Source: Eubacterium sp. 1001713B170207_170306_E7 (lineage in GTDB: Bacteria > Bacillota > Clostridia > Eubacteriales > Eubacteriaceae). Taken from it: a stretch of DNA of 64,000 nt. The stretch is taken from assembly GCF_015547515.1 (NCBI RefSeq), contig NZ_JADMVE010000001.1:992406-1056405 (forward strand), read 5' to 3'. The translations under genes were made by a program, and so were the position numbers. The notes beneath the pieces were generated by a model. The model was not told the origin of the DNA. It made no database searches and saw only the letters and a list, made by a program, of their open reading frames with translations. This document shows, piece after piece, positions 1-7,889 of the stretch (position 1 is the first letter of the stretch; each line of letters starts with the position of its first letter).

Positions 1-999
1 CCCGTATTTAATCCCGTCTTTTATACGCTGCTTATCCTGCATGCCATAGTTAAAGGCAACAATGGGGATCAGTGCGTTATTCAGACCAAAGGCCGCAAAA
101 AATACAAATTGCTGTATTTTATAGTATACTCCGTAGGCTGTCACAACCGAGCCCGACACACGGCCGAAAATGATGTTTACCCCATAGGTCATAAAAGACA
201 TCAGCGCCTGCATCAGGATCGCCGGAATCCCGATTTTATAAATCTCACGTATAATTGACCTTTGCGGTTTCAGGTATTTAAACCCTGGATCTACATCCTT
301 ATTAAAACCGTATTGGAAGATACAGCCAAGCGCCAGGGAAATCATCTGGCCGATAACTGTTGCATAAGCTGCACCGTTTATTCCCATTGCCGGTATCCCA
401 AAATAGCCAAAAATAAAAATTGGGTCAAGAATAATGTTGGCCACAGCGCCCACGATCTGTGCAATGGTTGAAAGCCCGGTCCGGCCAACAGCCTGCAGCA
501 GCTTTTCATAAATCATAAATAAAATAGCGCCAAAGGATAAAATCGTACAGATTTTTAAATAGCCGACCCCCATCTCCAGAATAACCGGATCGCTGGTCTG
601 GGACTTCATATACGCCTCCACGCCGAACAGCCCTACCAATAAAAACACCGCATAGGTGCAAAAACCCAGGAAAACTGCGTTTCCTGCGATTTTACTCGCC
701 CGCTCTCTGTTTCCTTCTCCCAGATAGCGTGAGAGCAGGGCGTTGATCCCAACACCAGTCCCCACGCCTATGCCAACCATGAGCATTTGTATGGGGAAAG
801 CCAGGGTCAGGGCATTGACACCGTATTCCCCCATCCCTGTAATGCTGGCTGTATCACTCATACAGCTCACAAAATAGCTGTCAACAATATTATAAAAGGC
901 CTGTAGTACCATGGATAAAATCATGGGAACACCCATTGTTAACATCAGCCGGCCAATGGGTGCCACACCCATTTTGTTTTCTGTCATCACTGCTTTCAA
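1..999 (-). CDS. MATE family multidrug/toxin exporter (3' end outside window)
   Basis: Only the N-terminal ~333 residues lie in the window; the gene runs off the left edge. The translation is a polytopic membrane protein with MATE hallmarks: a start like MGVAPIGRLMLTMGVPMI, then PLALTFPIQML-type helices, GVGINALLSRYLGEG, and repeated segments such as GIPAILMQALMSFM in the second half. MATE proteins exchange Na+ or H+ for cationic drugs or metabolites across the cytoplasmic membrane. The start is set by AGGAGG at 1005-1010, which sits 5 nt before an in-frame TTG at 999. An upstream ATG (1029) lies before this site, and GTG 990 or ATG 987 are alternatives. The family assignment is firm; the substrate cannot be told. 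Confidence 0.88.
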   Translation of the reverse strand, partial: MKAVMTENKMGVAPIGRLMLTMGVPMILSMVLQAFYNIVDSYFVSCMSDTASITGMGEYGVNALTLAFPIQMLMVGIGVGTGVGINALLSRYLGEGNRERASKIAGNAVFLGFCTYAVFLLVGLFGVEAYMKSQTSDPVILEMGVGYLKICTILSFGAILFMIYEKLLQAVGRTGLSTIAQIVGAVANIILDPIFIFGYFGIPAMGINGAAYATVIGQMISLALGCIFQYGFNKDVDPGFKYLKPQRSIIREIYKIGIPAILMQALMSFMTYGVNIIFGRVSGSVVTAYGVYYKIQQFVFFAAFGLNNALIPIVAFNYGMQDKQRIKDGIKYG

Positions 1000-1080
1000 A
1001 GCAACCTCCTGTTTTTGAGCTCCGCTCATATTTTGGAGACTTTTAAGAAAAGCTGCCATAAACTCTTAATACTTTGCAAC

Positions 1081-1115
1081 AAAAAATGCGTAAATCCAAT
1101 CCTGGATTTACGCAT
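1081..1115 (-). terminator. Rho-independent terminator
   Basis: A 13-bp perfect stem (1086-1098 with 1103-1115, loop ATCC) is followed on the minus strand by a run of T (complement of A 1081-1086). It ends the GNAT gene upstream and separates it from the MATE gene. Confidence 0.85.
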
Positions 1116-1175
1116 CTGCTACTCGGCAGCCTCATTCTATCATATTTTTTCCGGAAAAATCAAGCATGATTTTAT

Positions 1176-1619
1176 CTATTTAAGACGCAGCCAATCCGAT
1201 TCCTCGACAAAACCATATTTTTTATAAACCGGCATCCCAAATTTTGACGCCCGCAGCCTTATAATGGTTACACCGCTGTTTTTGACTTCCTTTACCAGCA
1301 TATCCAGGATTTTGGTAGCGATGCCCTGTCCGCGGTATGCTGGCTCTGTAAACATATTGGTGATATAGGCCGACATACCGGTTTTATTTGAATAGCTCGG
1401 CGGATAAGCGTAAAAGATAACCGCGCCGGTGGCTGCAATCTTTTCATCCTCTACTGCCAGTATCTCCATCATCGTCTTGTTTTTAAAGCTTTCTCTGAAA
1501 AAGGCCCGCAGCTCGTCATCAATAGAAAATATCGGCTCCAGTCCCTCATGGACTAATTGTGTCTTTCGTATTTCACACAAGAGGTCAATATCGTCAATGG
1601 TTGCTTTTCGGTAATGCAA
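1176..1619 (-). CDS. GNAT family N-acetyltransferase
   Basis: The 147-residue single-domain protein has the GNAT acetyl-CoA-binding signature: a beta-4 strand (YITNMFTEPAYRG) leading into the pyrophosphate loop YRGQGIATKILDMLV (Q/RxxGxG/A), then the C-terminal KFGMPVYKKYGF motif typical of this superfamily. Such enzymes move an acetyl group from acetyl-CoA to an amine on a small molecule or protein in the cytoplasm. The start follows GGGAGGAAAG on the minus strand, with a TATAAT-like box further upstream (1654-1659). It is monocistronic: a strong hairpin follows the stop and the peptide-deformylase-like gene is divergent. The substrate cannot be inferred from sequence. Confidence 0.88.
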   Translation of the reverse strand: MHYRKATIDDIDLLCEIRKTQLVHEGLEPIFSIDDELRAFFRESFKNKTMMEILAVEDEKIAATGAVIFYAYPPSYSNKTGMSAYITNMFTEPAYRGQGIATKILDMLVKEVKNSGVTIIRLRASKFGMPVYKKYGFVEESDWLRLK

Positions 1620-1696
1620 AATTCTTTCCTCCCAAGACTTTCATTTTCACCTCATTATAGCATACTTTTCTCCATTAGCAGCAAAAAAAGCAAGCA

Positions 1697-1725
1697 TTGA
1701 CATGGTTGCATCCCCGGTATACAAT
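1697..1725 (+). promoter_or_regulatory. Sigma-A type promoter of the deformylase-like gene
   Basis: TTGACA (1697-1702), a 17-nt spacer, then TACAAT (1720-1725), 32 bp before the ATG at 1758. Confidence 0.75.
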
Positions 1726-1757
1726 ATTTTCAAAATAACTATCCAAGGGAGAGCGCC

Positions 1758-2204
1758 ATGCCTAAGCTTACACTGCACTATAATGATGACCCTGTTTTAA
1801 GACAAAAATGCCAAAAAGTTTCTGTGGTCGATGATTCGATCCGCAGTCTGCTGGATGCGATGATGAACACGCTGACGCTTACACCCGGCGCTGCCGCTTT
1901 AGCCGCTAATCAGGCCGGGATCCTTCTTCAGCTCATTGTCATTGATTACGCCGGGTATCGTCTCAAGCTTATCAACCCTGAAATCATTGAGACCGAGGGC
2001 ATGCAGGAATGTATGGAATCCTGTCTTAGTTTCCCAGGCCGCCACCTGAGAACACTGCGCCCAAGAGCTGTCAAGCTCCAGGCACTGAACGAGAACGGTC
2101 AAGCGGTTCACTTAGATGTAAGCGGTGAAATGGCAAAATGTCTCTGCCATGAGATCGATCACTTACAGGGAATCGTGTTCACGGAGCGGGTACAGTCCTG
2201 TTGA
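1758..2204 (+). CDS. Peptide deformylase-like protein (divergent motifs)
   Basis: The 148-residue protein aligns end to end with peptide deformylase, the metalloenzyme that removes the N-formyl group from new proteins. The zinc/iron motif HEIDH is intact (about residues 131-135). The other two motifs are altered: motif I (GxGxAAxQ) reads GAAALAANQ and motif II (EGCLS) reads ESCLS. The metal-ligand cysteine, both histidines and the catalytic glutamate are therefore kept, but the conserved glycine of motif II is serine. The protein is short for the family (usually 150-180). It is monocistronic with its own promoter and a GGGAG site 8 nt before ATG. It could be a second active deformylase, one with changed specificity, or a deformylase-derived enzyme. 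The genome's housekeeping def, usually beside fmt or priA, is not in this window. Confidence 0.82.
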   Translation: MPKLTLHYNDDPVLRQKCQKVSVVDDSIRSLLDAMMNTLTLTPGAAALAANQAGILLQLIVIDYAGYRLKLINPEIIETEGMQECMESCLSFPGRHLRTLRPRAVKLQALNENGQAVHLDVSGEMAKCLCHEIDHLQGIVFTERVQSC

Positions 2205-2215
2205 ACGCCCACATT

Positions 2216-2252
2216 AAAAAAAGCACCGCAGGACCTTTTGGTCCGCGATGCT
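2216..2252 (-). terminator. Rho-independent terminator
   Basis: A GC-rich hairpin (2224-2252, GGACC/GGTCC core with TTTT loop) is followed on the minus strand by eight T (complement of 2216-2223). It lies just past the stop of the minus-strand gene at 2264 and overlaps the end of the convergent deformylase-like transcript. Confidence 0.8.
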
Positions 2253-2263
2253 CAGATAAACAC

Positions 2264-2743
2264 TTATTCAAATTCCTCAACCAGCTGCTTTTTAAACAGC
2301 ATTCTAAAAACGAAACGCACACAGGGGCCGGCAAAAAAGATTTGCCAGAACAAAGCCATCGGAAAGTTCATGGCTGTTGTCTGAAACCATGCGGCAATGA
2401 TTTCACTCCCGGGATTTTTGAACAAAATGGTCGCGACCAGGCTCATCATTGGGCACATCAGGCAGACCGTCATCGCCGATATGGTAAGAATAACAAAGAC
2501 CGGTTTGTCCGATTCAGGCGTTATGATCCGGAAGGCCAGCCTCTGCGCCAGCTTTTCGACAACAAATAATTCAAGGACCACCGCCAGGGGCCACATGATC
2601 ACAAGCTCATGAAAAGCCAGCAAAAATACCTCATTGCTCAGCGCGCCCTTGTCCAGCGCAATATTATAGCAGATCAGGGCGTAAACCATGACCAAGGCCA
2701 TTAAAAGTGTGAAAATAACGTTTTGTAATTTTGTTTTTGGCAT
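2264..2743 (-). CDS. DUF2798-type four-helix membrane protein
   Basis: The 159-residue protein is very hydrophobic, with four predicted membrane segments at about residues 8-28, 40-62, 80-106 and 120-145. The paired pattern (LLMALVMVYALICYN at the start, LTISAMTVCLMCPMM in the middle) fits two copies of the DUF2798 helical hairpin. No catalytic residues are evident and the function is unknown. It is monocistronic: GGAGAATTTTAAATG provides the start and a strong terminator follows. Upstream (2784-2838) is an extended inverted repeat that may be an operator. DUF2798 genes often sit under TetR/MarR-type control, but no regulator gene is adjacent here. Confidence 0.7.
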   Translation of the reverse strand: MPKTKLQNVIFTLLMALVMVYALICYNIALDKGALSNEVFLLAFHELVIMWPLAVVLELFVVEKLAQRLAFRIITPESDKPVFVILTISAMTVCLMCPMMSLVATILFKNPGSEIIAAWFQTTAMNFPMALFWQIFFAGPCVRFVFRMLFKKQLVEEFE

Positions 2744-2783
2744 TTAAAATTCTCCTTTTCTGACAAAATGAAAAAAGAGTCTG

Positions 2784-2838
2784 AAAACGACCGCTGTGTT
2801 GTTCGTTATCATCTGCTTGTTATACAGATGTGTCGTTT
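2784..2838. promoter_or_regulatory. Nested inverted repeat upstream of the DUF2798 gene (possible operator)
   Basis: Outer arms AAACGAC (2785-2791) and GTCGTTT (2832-2838) enclose inner arms CATCTG and CAGATG separated by 9 nt. It lies about 45-95 bp before the start at 2743. The symmetry suggests a repressor site or a structured leader; the binding protein is unknown. The remaining 2840-2960 stretch is AT-rich with no gene seen. Confidence 0.4.
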
Positions 2839-2965
2839 CCAATAAATACCAAAAAGTTTTAGCTCTTATTCAATTATTATATATAATAATACTAGCATAA
2901 AAAAATTTGCAGTGTAAGTACTTTTTTGATGTAACGGATATCTTTTTGTAAATTCCAGCCTTTTA

Positions 2966-3124
2966 TCAGCTGATCATGTTGACTTTTCTTTTAAATTCCC
3001 GTATGACCTCTTCAATGGTGAGACCCTGGAGCTCTTCCTCAGTCTGCTGAATGATGCCGTTCACTAATCCGTCGGCGTAAAAAATATCTAAATAATAACC
3101 TTTATACTCTTGTGCATTTCTCAT
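2966..3124 (-). CDS. Small hypothetical protein (52 residues)
   Basis: An open frame from ATG at 3124 to TGA at 2966 encodes 52 residues beginning MRNAQEYKGYYLDIFYADG and ending KRKVNMIS. It has a good ribosome-binding site (GAAGGA, 9 nt before ATG), acidic middle and basic C-terminus, and amphipathic helix potential around TEEELQGLTIEEVIREF. I recognise no family. It sits alone between the DUF2798 gene and the rib/HAD operon end, on the same strand. Composition looks protein-like rather than random. Confidence is limited by size. Confidence 0.55.
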   Translation of the reverse strand: MRNAQEYKGYYLDIFYADGLVNGIIQQTEEELQGLTIEEVIREFKRKVNMIS

Positions 3125-3210
3125 AAATAACATTCCTTCTTTCTTAGATTTTTATTATAACAGATTCTTGGTTGAAAATGCACATCAATTTGAATATCTT
3201 AATTTTCAGA

Positions 3211-3894
3211 TTAAATACAATGGCGGTTTATCTCTTTCAGGGCCTTGTGAAGCTCATCAAAAGTCTGTACAATTTTATCCGCGCCTGCAAGCTCCGTTCT
3301 ACTGCCATATCCGTAAGCGCAGCCAATGGCAGGCAGTCCGTTTTTCTGTGCTGCCTTCATATCCTGCAAGCGGTCCCCAACCACGAAAGCCTGGCTTATT
3401 TCAGAATTCTCCCGGACCGTGCGCAGAATTTTCCATTTTGGCATAAAATGATAATCCTCCGCACAGTGGAAAGCCTCAAAATAGTTGTCCAGATTAAAAT
3501 AGCGGCGGTGCGCCTCCAGATAGCTCCGCCTACAGTTGCTCAGCAGCATCAGACGGTAGTCTGCTTTCAGACACGCCAAGGCTTCTGGAACGCCATGGTA
3601 CAGAACCGCTTTCCCTTCTTCTGTAAGGCGAACCATTTCACGGCCGATCATCTGGCTGCAGGCTTCCCGCGCCTTTTGAGGAAGCCCTGGCATGAAGCGC
3701 TGCCACATTTCCCATACTGAAAAGCCCAGCCACTGGCTGATCTCCAGATCTGTAAATGCTCTATCCGGAGCATAGCCCTGCCGTACCAGCATGTCGTAGC
3801 CCTTGCGGAACGCCGGCGCATAGATACGGAGGCTGTCGTGCAGCGTACCGTCATAATCAAAGATAATGACCCTGGTCTCAGGCTTCAATTTCAT
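3211..3894 (-). CDS. HAD-superfamily phosphatase, last gene of the riboflavin operon
   Basis: The 227-residue HAD hydrolase has motif I FDYDGTL (nucleophile D13, acid/base D15), motif II near LMLLSNC (S in the LLSN turn), motif III lysine in MPKWKIL and motif [15 protein letters not shown] helical cap (type C1) follows motif I, as in Gph- and YigB-like enzymes. Its start overlaps the end of ribH by 17 bp, so the two are translationally coupled. Riboflavin synthesis needs a phosphatase for 5-amino-6-ribitylamino-uracil 5'-phosphate between RibD and RibH, and in known bacteria this is done by HAD enzymes (YcsE, YwtE, YitU, YigB). That role is inferred from position; a general phosphoglycolate-like phosphatase remains possible. 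Confidence 0.85.
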   Translation of the reverse strand: MKLKPETRVIIFDYDGTLHDSLRIYAPAFRKGYDMLVRQGYAPDRAFTDLEISQWLGFSVWEMWQRFMPGLPQKAREACSQMIGREMVRLTEEGKAVLYHGVPEALACLKADYRLMLLSNCRRSYLEAHRRYFNLDNYFEAFHCAEDYHFMPKWKILRTVRENSEISQAFVVGDRLQDMKAAQKNGLPAIGCAYGYGSRTELAGADKIVQTFDELHKALKEINRHCI

Positions 3895-4345
3895 GGATCA
3901 GATTAACCATTTCGATGGCGCCGATGGCACAGTCAAAGCCCTTGTTTCCGGCTTTTGTACCAGCCCGCTCAATGGCCTGTTCAATATTTTCTGTGGTGAG
4001 CACGCCAAACATTACCGGAATTTCGCTGTTTAGAGACACATGAGCAATGCCTTTAGAGACCTCGTTACAGACATAATCGTAGTGCGAGGTACTGCCTCTG
4101 ATAACAGAGCCCACACAGATGACCGCGTCATATTTTCCACATTCCGCCATTTTAGCCGCAATGAGTGGAATCTCGAAAGCACCGGGTACCCACGCCACAT
4201 CAATGTCCTCTTCTTTAACCTCATGGCGCTTCAGGCCATCCAGTGCGCCCGAAAGCAGCTTGGAGGTGATAAATTCATTAAACCGTGAAGCCACAATCCC
4301 TACCTTAATTTCCTTTGATACGAGTTTTCCTTCAAATACTTTCAT
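3878..4345 (-). CDS. ribH: 6,7-dimethyl-8-ribityllumazine synthase
   Basis: The 155-residue protein has the full lumazine synthase pattern: [11 protein letters not shown] at residues 17-27, WVPGAFEIP (substrate loop) near 52-60, [14 protein letters not shown] near 79-92 with the catalytic histidine, and [16 protein letters not shown] near 114-129. It condenses 3,4-dihydroxy-2-butanone 4-phosphate with the ribitylamino-uracil to give the lumazine precursor of riboflavin, usually as a 60-mer shell. It follows ribBA by 17 bp with GGAGAAA before the ATG and overlaps the HAD phosphatase gene. It is regulated as part of the FMN-riboswitch operon. Confidence 0.98.
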   Translation of the reverse strand: MKVFEGKLVSKEIKVGIVASRFNEFITSKLLSGALDGLKRHEVKEEDIDVAWVPGAFEIPLIAAKMAECGKYDAVICVGSVIRGSTSHYDYVCNEVSKGIAHVSLNSEIPVMFGVLTTENIEQAIERAGTKAGNKGFDCAIGAIEMVNLIHEIEA

Positions 4346-4362
4346 GATTTTTCTCCTTTATT

Positions 4363-5568
4363 TTATAAAGATTCATTTAATAAATGTCCCATTTTGGTCT
4401 GCTTGGTCCTTAAGTAACTCCGATCATAGTCGGTCGCGGCGATTTGGATCGGCACACGTTCAATAATCGTCATGCCAAAATCCGAAAGCTGATATATTTT
4501 ATCGGGATTGTTGGTTAAAAGGCGCATAGTTTTAACGCCTAAATCCCGCAAAATCTGCGCTCCGATAAAATATTCCCGCAAATCTCCGGCAAATCCCAGG
4601 GCCAGATTCGCTTCAAGCGTATCCATGCCGCGGTCCTGAAGCTCATAGGCCTTTAGCTTATTGATCAGGCCAATACCTCTGCCTTCCTGACGCATATACA
4701 GCAAAACGCCGCGCCCTTCCCTCTCGATCTGTGTCATAGCCGCGGAAAACTGCTGCCCGCAGTCGCAGCGTATTGACCCAAAAGCATCCCCTGTCAGGCA
4801 TTCAGAGTGGACCCGGCACAGAAGATTCTCACCCTCTCCAATTTCGCCCTTTACCAGCGCGATATGGTGTTCACCGTTCATCCTGTTCACGTATCCAAAG
4901 GCTTTGAAATGGCCGTACTTTGTGGGCATATCTGTGGAAGTGACACATTCTACCAGACGGTCATGCCTTTTTCGGTAAGCCTGCAGAGCTTTAATGGTTA
5001 TAAATTTCATATTCCATTTTTCAGCCAGCTCAGCCAGTTCCACTGAGCGCATCATGGAGCCGTCATCCTTCATGATTTCACAGCACAGACCGCATGGTTT
5101 AAGCCCTGCCAGCCGCATTAAATCAACGGTAGCCTCGGTATGCCCATTTCGTTCCAGAACACCGTTTTTCTTTGCCATGAGCGGGAACATATGTCCTGGA
5201 CGGCGGAAATCCTCAGGCCTTGCAGCATCACTGACACACCGGCGCGCTGTCATGCCACGTTCTTCAGCCGAGATACCAGTGGTTGTAGCAACATGATCAA
5301 TAGAGACTGTAAAGGCGGTCTCATGGTTATCTGAATTGTCTGAAACCATCTGGGGAAAACGGAGCTTTTCACACAGCTCAATCCCCATCGGCATGCAGAT
5401 TAGGCCTTTTCCGTGTACGGCCATAAAATTAACATTCTCGGTGGTTGCAAATTCTGCGGCACATACAAAATCACCTTCATTTTCTCTGTCTTCATCATCT
5501 GTCACTAAAATAATCCTGCCCTTCCGCAGTTCCTCCAGCGCTTCTTCAATTGTATTAAATTCAATCAT
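4363..5568 (-). CDS. ribBA: Bifunctional 3,4-dihydroxy-2-butanone 4-phosphate synthase / GTP cyclohydrolase II
   Basis: The 401-residue protein fuses the two enzymes that feed riboflavin synthesis. Residues 1-200 are RibB, with the acidic loop [11 protein letters not shown], the GHMFPL-type region and [13 protein letters not shown]. Residues 205-395 are RibA, with the zinc cysteines in [12 protein letters not shown] and CDCG, then the catalytic [11 protein letters not shown] loop. RibB turns ribulose 5-phosphate into the four-carbon unit; RibA opens GTP. The start at 5568 follows AGGAGG. It lies 11 bp after ribE and 17 bp before ribH. Length and motifs are typical for Firmicutes. Confidence 0.98.
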   Translation of the reverse strand: MIEFNTIEEALEELRKGRIILVTDDEDRENEGDFVCAAEFATTENVNFMAVHGKGLICMPMGIELCEKLRFPQMVSDNSDNHETAFTVSIDHVATTTGISAEERGMTARRCVSDAARPEDFRRPGHMFPLMAKKNGVLERNGHTEATVDLMRLAGLKPCGLCCEIMKDDGSMMRSVELAELAEKWNMKFITIKALQAYRKRHDRLVECVTSTDMPTKYGHFKAFGYVNRMNGEHHIALVKGEIGEGENLLCRVHSECLTGDAFGSIRCDCGQQFSAAMTQIEREGRGVLLYMRQEGRGIGLINKLKAYELQDRGMDTLEANLALGFAGDLREYFIGAQILRDLGVKTMRLLTNNPDKIYQLSDFGMTIIERVPIQIAATDYDRSYLRTKQTKMGHLLNESL

Positions 5569-5579
5569 TTTCTGCCTCC

Positions 5580-6218
5580 TTAATAGCCAAATTTTTTGAT
5601 AAAATCTTTTGTAATGCCGCTCTGGTGCGGCGCTGTGCCAAACAGCTTTTCGACATATTTGCCAATGCAGTCATTCTCAAGGTTGACACAGGCACCCACG
5701 CCCTTCTGGGATAAAATGGTTTTTTTTACTGTGTGCGGAATAACGGAAACACTGAATAGGTTTCCTTTCACAGAGGCCACAGTCAGACTGATACCGTCAA
5801 CAGCGATGGAGCCTTTCTCGACGATATAGCGTGAAAGGCCGCTGCTGGTCTGAATGGTATACCAAACAGCGTTATCGTCCTTTTTAACATCTGTTATCTT
5901 TCCGGTTCCGTCGATATGCCCAGACACAATATGACCGCCAAACCGGCCATTAGCGGCCATGGCACGCTCCAGGTTAACAACGTCACCAGGGCGCAGAGTA
6001 CTGAGGGATGAGCGCGTCAGTGTCTCGTGCATTATGTCTACCGTAAAGTCCGAGGACGAAAAATCCGTTATGGTCAGGCAGACGCCGTTTACAGCGATGC
6101 TGTCCCCCTCCTGTGTGTCCTCCAAAACTATTCCGGCTTCAAGTGTCATCACGCTTGAAGCCGCGCCTCTTCGGATGGACTGGATCGTACCCATTTCCTC
6201 TATGATTCCTGTAAACAT
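5580..6218 (-). CDS. ribE: Riboflavin synthase, alpha chain
   Basis: The 212-residue protein begins with the diagnostic [10 protein letters not shown] and consists of two lumazine-binding repeats (about 1-97 and 98-190, the second with [15 protein letters not shown]). It dismutates two lumazine molecules to riboflavin. The open frame extends upstream, but the ATG at 6218 with GAGGTGCTTCC before it matches the family start exactly, so the 23-residue extension is rejected. It overlaps the end of ribD by 19 bp, which implies coupling. Confidence 0.97.
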   Translation of the reverse strand: MFTGIIEEMGTIQSIRRGAASSVMTLEAGIVLEDTQEGDSIAVNGVCLTITDFSSSDFTVDIMHETLTRSSLSTLRPGDVVNLERAMAANGRFGGHIVSGHIDGTGKITDVKKDDNAVWYTIQTSSGLSRYIVEKGSIAVDGISLTVASVKGNLFSVSVIPHTVKKTILSQKGVGACVNLENDCIGKYVEKLFGTAPHQSGITKDFIKKFGY

Positions 6219-7300
6219 GGAAGCACCTCGCTTTCTAAAAGAATATCCTGTCCAAGCTGTGTAATCACCGGTGCGGACAAATGCCACGCCTTCCTGGGTA
6301 AATCGACGCCATTACCGCCAACCGGCGTTTGTGCATGCTGGCCTCCAAACAGCTTTGGGGCAATGTAGGCCTGCACCTTGTTGACAATTCCGCTCTCCAG
6401 AGCGGCGCTGTTAAGCCTAGGCCCGCCTTCCTGCAGGACGCTGTCAATATTCATTTCACCAAGCTGCTTCATCAGGGCTTTCAAATCAAGTCTGTTGTTT
6501 TCAGCCGGTACCATAAGAATCTCACAGCCCGCCTCACAAAGACGGGACCGCTTTTTTTCGTCGCTGCTGGTCGCAATGATCGTCCTTGTCCGGTGTGCTG
6601 TCTTTACCACCCTTGCAGTTAATGGGATGCGCAGTGTTGTGTCACATACAATTCGGACAGGGTCTCTCCCTTCTGGTATCCGGCATGTCAGCAGCGGATC
6701 ATCCGCCATGATGGTTCCGATTCCAGTCATAATAGCGGTGTAGCGTTTGCGGTCCTGGTGAACCCTCTCTCTTGCCGTCTCCCCTGTAATCCACTTCGAT
6801 TTTCCCGATACTGTGGCGATCTTCCCGTCCATGGTCATCGCGTATTTCAAAATGACATAGGGCGTGCGTGTTCTGATAAAATGAAAGAACGCCGCATTCA
6901 GCGCATCACATTCCTGACGCAAAACATCAGTTGCGACCTCCACACCATGCTGCCTGAGCATCTCAATGCTTTTTTCTGCCACCAGTGGATTGGGGTCGTG
7001 AGCGCCGACAACCACACGTTTTATACCGCTTTTCAAAATCGCCTCAGTACAGGGGGGCGTCTTGCCAAAATGGCAGCACGGTGTAAGGGTCACATAAAGG
7101 GTGGCGCCCTCTAAGTTACCAGAACAGTCGTCAATGGCATTTTGCTCTGCATGGGGCCCGCCATAGCGCTCGTGCGCTCCTCTTCCAATGACATGATCGT
7201 TTTTTACAAGGACGGCCCCTACCATAGGATTGGGATTAACAAAGCCGCAGCCCTTCCATGCCTGCTCAAGAGCCAGTCGCATATAATGCTGATCGGTCAA
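6200..7300 (-). CDS. ribD: Bifunctional diaminohydroxyphosphoribosylaminopyrimidine deaminase / reductase
   Basis: The 366-residue protein has an N-terminal zinc deaminase (HAEQNAI near residue 50, TPCCHFGKTPPC near 75) and a C-terminal reductase (KYAMTMDGKIATVSGKSKWI near 150 and LQEGGPRLNSAALE). These carry out the second and third steps of riboflavin synthesis. The chosen start is TTG at 7300, 8 nt after AGGAGG (7309-7314), giving MTDQHYMRLALEQAW. The in-frame ATG at 7348 would place this Shine-Dalgarno inside the coding region. The deaminase signature reads TLTPCC rather than the usual TLEPCC, a small departure. It is the first gene after the FMN riboswitch. Confidence 0.96.
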   Translation of the reverse strand: MTDQHYMRLALEQAWKGCGFVNPNPMVGAVLVKNDHVIGRGAHERYGGPHAEQNAIDDCSGNLEGATLYVTLTPCCHFGKTPPCTEAILKSGIKRVVVGAHDPNPLVAEKSIEMLRQHGVEVATDVLRQECDALNAAFFHFIRTRTPYVILKYAMTMDGKIATVSGKSKWITGETARERVHQDRKRYTAIMTGIGTIMADDPLLTCRIPEGRDPVRIVCDTTLRIPLTARVVKTAHRTRTIIATSSDEKKRSRLCEAGCEILMVPAENNRLDLKALMKQLGEMNIDSVLQEGGPRLNSAALESGIVNKVQAYIAPKLFGGQHAQTPVGGNGVDLPRKAWHLSAPVITQLGQDILLESEVLPCLQES

Positions 7301-7387
7301 ATTCAACACCTCCTGAAAAAGAAAAATACCTTGAATAAAATCATTCAAGGCATCTAAAAAAACAGTTTCCTGTATCCAGATTATTTT

Positions 7388-7429
7388 AAGAAATAGAAAA
7401 GCTCTGAAATGATAAAATCATTCCAGAGC
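7388..7429 (-). terminator. Expression-platform terminator of the FMN riboswitch
   Basis: A hairpin with arms GCTCTG/CAGAGC and AATGAT/ATCATT (7401-7429, AAA loop) is followed on the minus strand by TTTTCTATTTCTT. It lies between the aptamer and ribD, as expected for FMN-triggered transcription termination. Confidence 0.8.
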
Positions 7430-7448
7430 AAACTAAACATAACCATCG

Positions 7449-7556
7449 TTTATCTTCTTTCATCCAGACTGTACTGTCGGCTTCGGAGTTTCACCGAATC
7501 ATGCCTTGCGGCTCGTGGGCTGTACCACCGGTAGGGAATTGCACCCTGCCCTGAAG
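7449..7556 (-). promoter_or_regulatory. FMN riboswitch (RFN element)
   Basis: On the minus strand the leader carries the conserved RFN blocks in order: GGGCAGGGTGCAATTCCC, ACCGGTGGTACAGCCC, GAGCC, GATTCGGTGAAACTCCG, AAGCCGACAGTACAGTC and TGGATGAAAGAAGAT. These form the six-helix FMN aptamer. FMN binding should favour the downstream terminator and shut down ribD-ribE-ribBA-ribH-HAD. Confidence is high because the conserved junction bases are almost all present. Confidence 0.98.
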
Positions 7557-7577
7557 ATGTTTATTCAATTGTGTTGT

Positions 7578-7606
7578 AGTATAGCACGGTTTATTTTAAC
7601 TGTCAA
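7578..7606 (-). promoter_or_regulatory. Promoter of the rib operon
   Basis: On the minus strand TTGACA (7601-7606), a 17-nt spacer and TATACT (7578-7583) lie about 20 bp before the riboswitch aptamer. It is near consensus for the housekeeping sigma factor. Confidence 0.85.
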
Positions 7607-7643
7607 TAGCTTGACTGGCTCTCCATTAATTTTTCTGCGCCGT

Positions 7644-7832
7644 TTAATGTGTCAAAAATTCCTGTTCAGTCAGAATAGCGCCGGTTGGACAGGTTTCCAC
7701 ACACACACCGCAGTCCACACATTCATCTGCGTCAATGCTATACCGGCGATCTGTTTCAGATATGGCCGAAACCGGACACTCTGATACACAGCCGCCGCAG
7801 GCTATACATTCACTTGAAATAATATACGCCAT
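7644..7832 (-). CDS. Small 2x[4Fe-4S] ferredoxin
   Basis: The 62-residue clostridial-type ferredoxin has two cluster motifs, CIACGGCVSECP (residues 9-20) and CVDCGVCVETCP (residues 38-49). Each supplies three cysteines plus the partner cysteine before proline. It is a soluble low-potential electron carrier, for example for hydrogenase, Rnf or pyruvate:ferredoxin oxidoreductase in anaerobes. The start follows GGAGGAAAATATG. It lies alone between the DUF4180 gene and the rib promoter on the same strand; there is no redox partner gene next to it. Confidence 0.96.
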   Translation of the reverse strand: MAYIISSECIACGGCVSECPVSAISETDRRYSIDADECVDCGVCVETCPTGAILTEQEFLTH

Positions 7833-7889
7833 ATTTTCCTCCTGGGCCTGGCCCCTGTCCTTAAAACACTCTGGAATCTGTACTTAATC

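Noticed and set aside
2201-2569. Plus-strand frame of 122 codons after the deformylase-like gene
   Set aside because: It is antisense to the DUF2798 membrane protein and crosses its terminator; no ribosome-binding site or protein-like pattern.
3172-3720. Plus-strand frame of 182 codons across the HAD gene
   Set aside because: Antisense to a well-supported HAD phosphatase that has all four motifs.
6219-6287. N-terminal extension of riboflavin synthase
   Set aside because: The family start MFTGIIEE is at 6218 with its own ribosome-binding site, and the extension overlaps ribD.
7325-7345. Short AT-rich hairpin (CTTGAAT/ATTCAAG) just before ribD as a second riboswitch platform
   Set aside because: It has no T tract and does not overlap the ribosome-binding site; the GC-rich hairpin at 7401-7429 is the better terminator.
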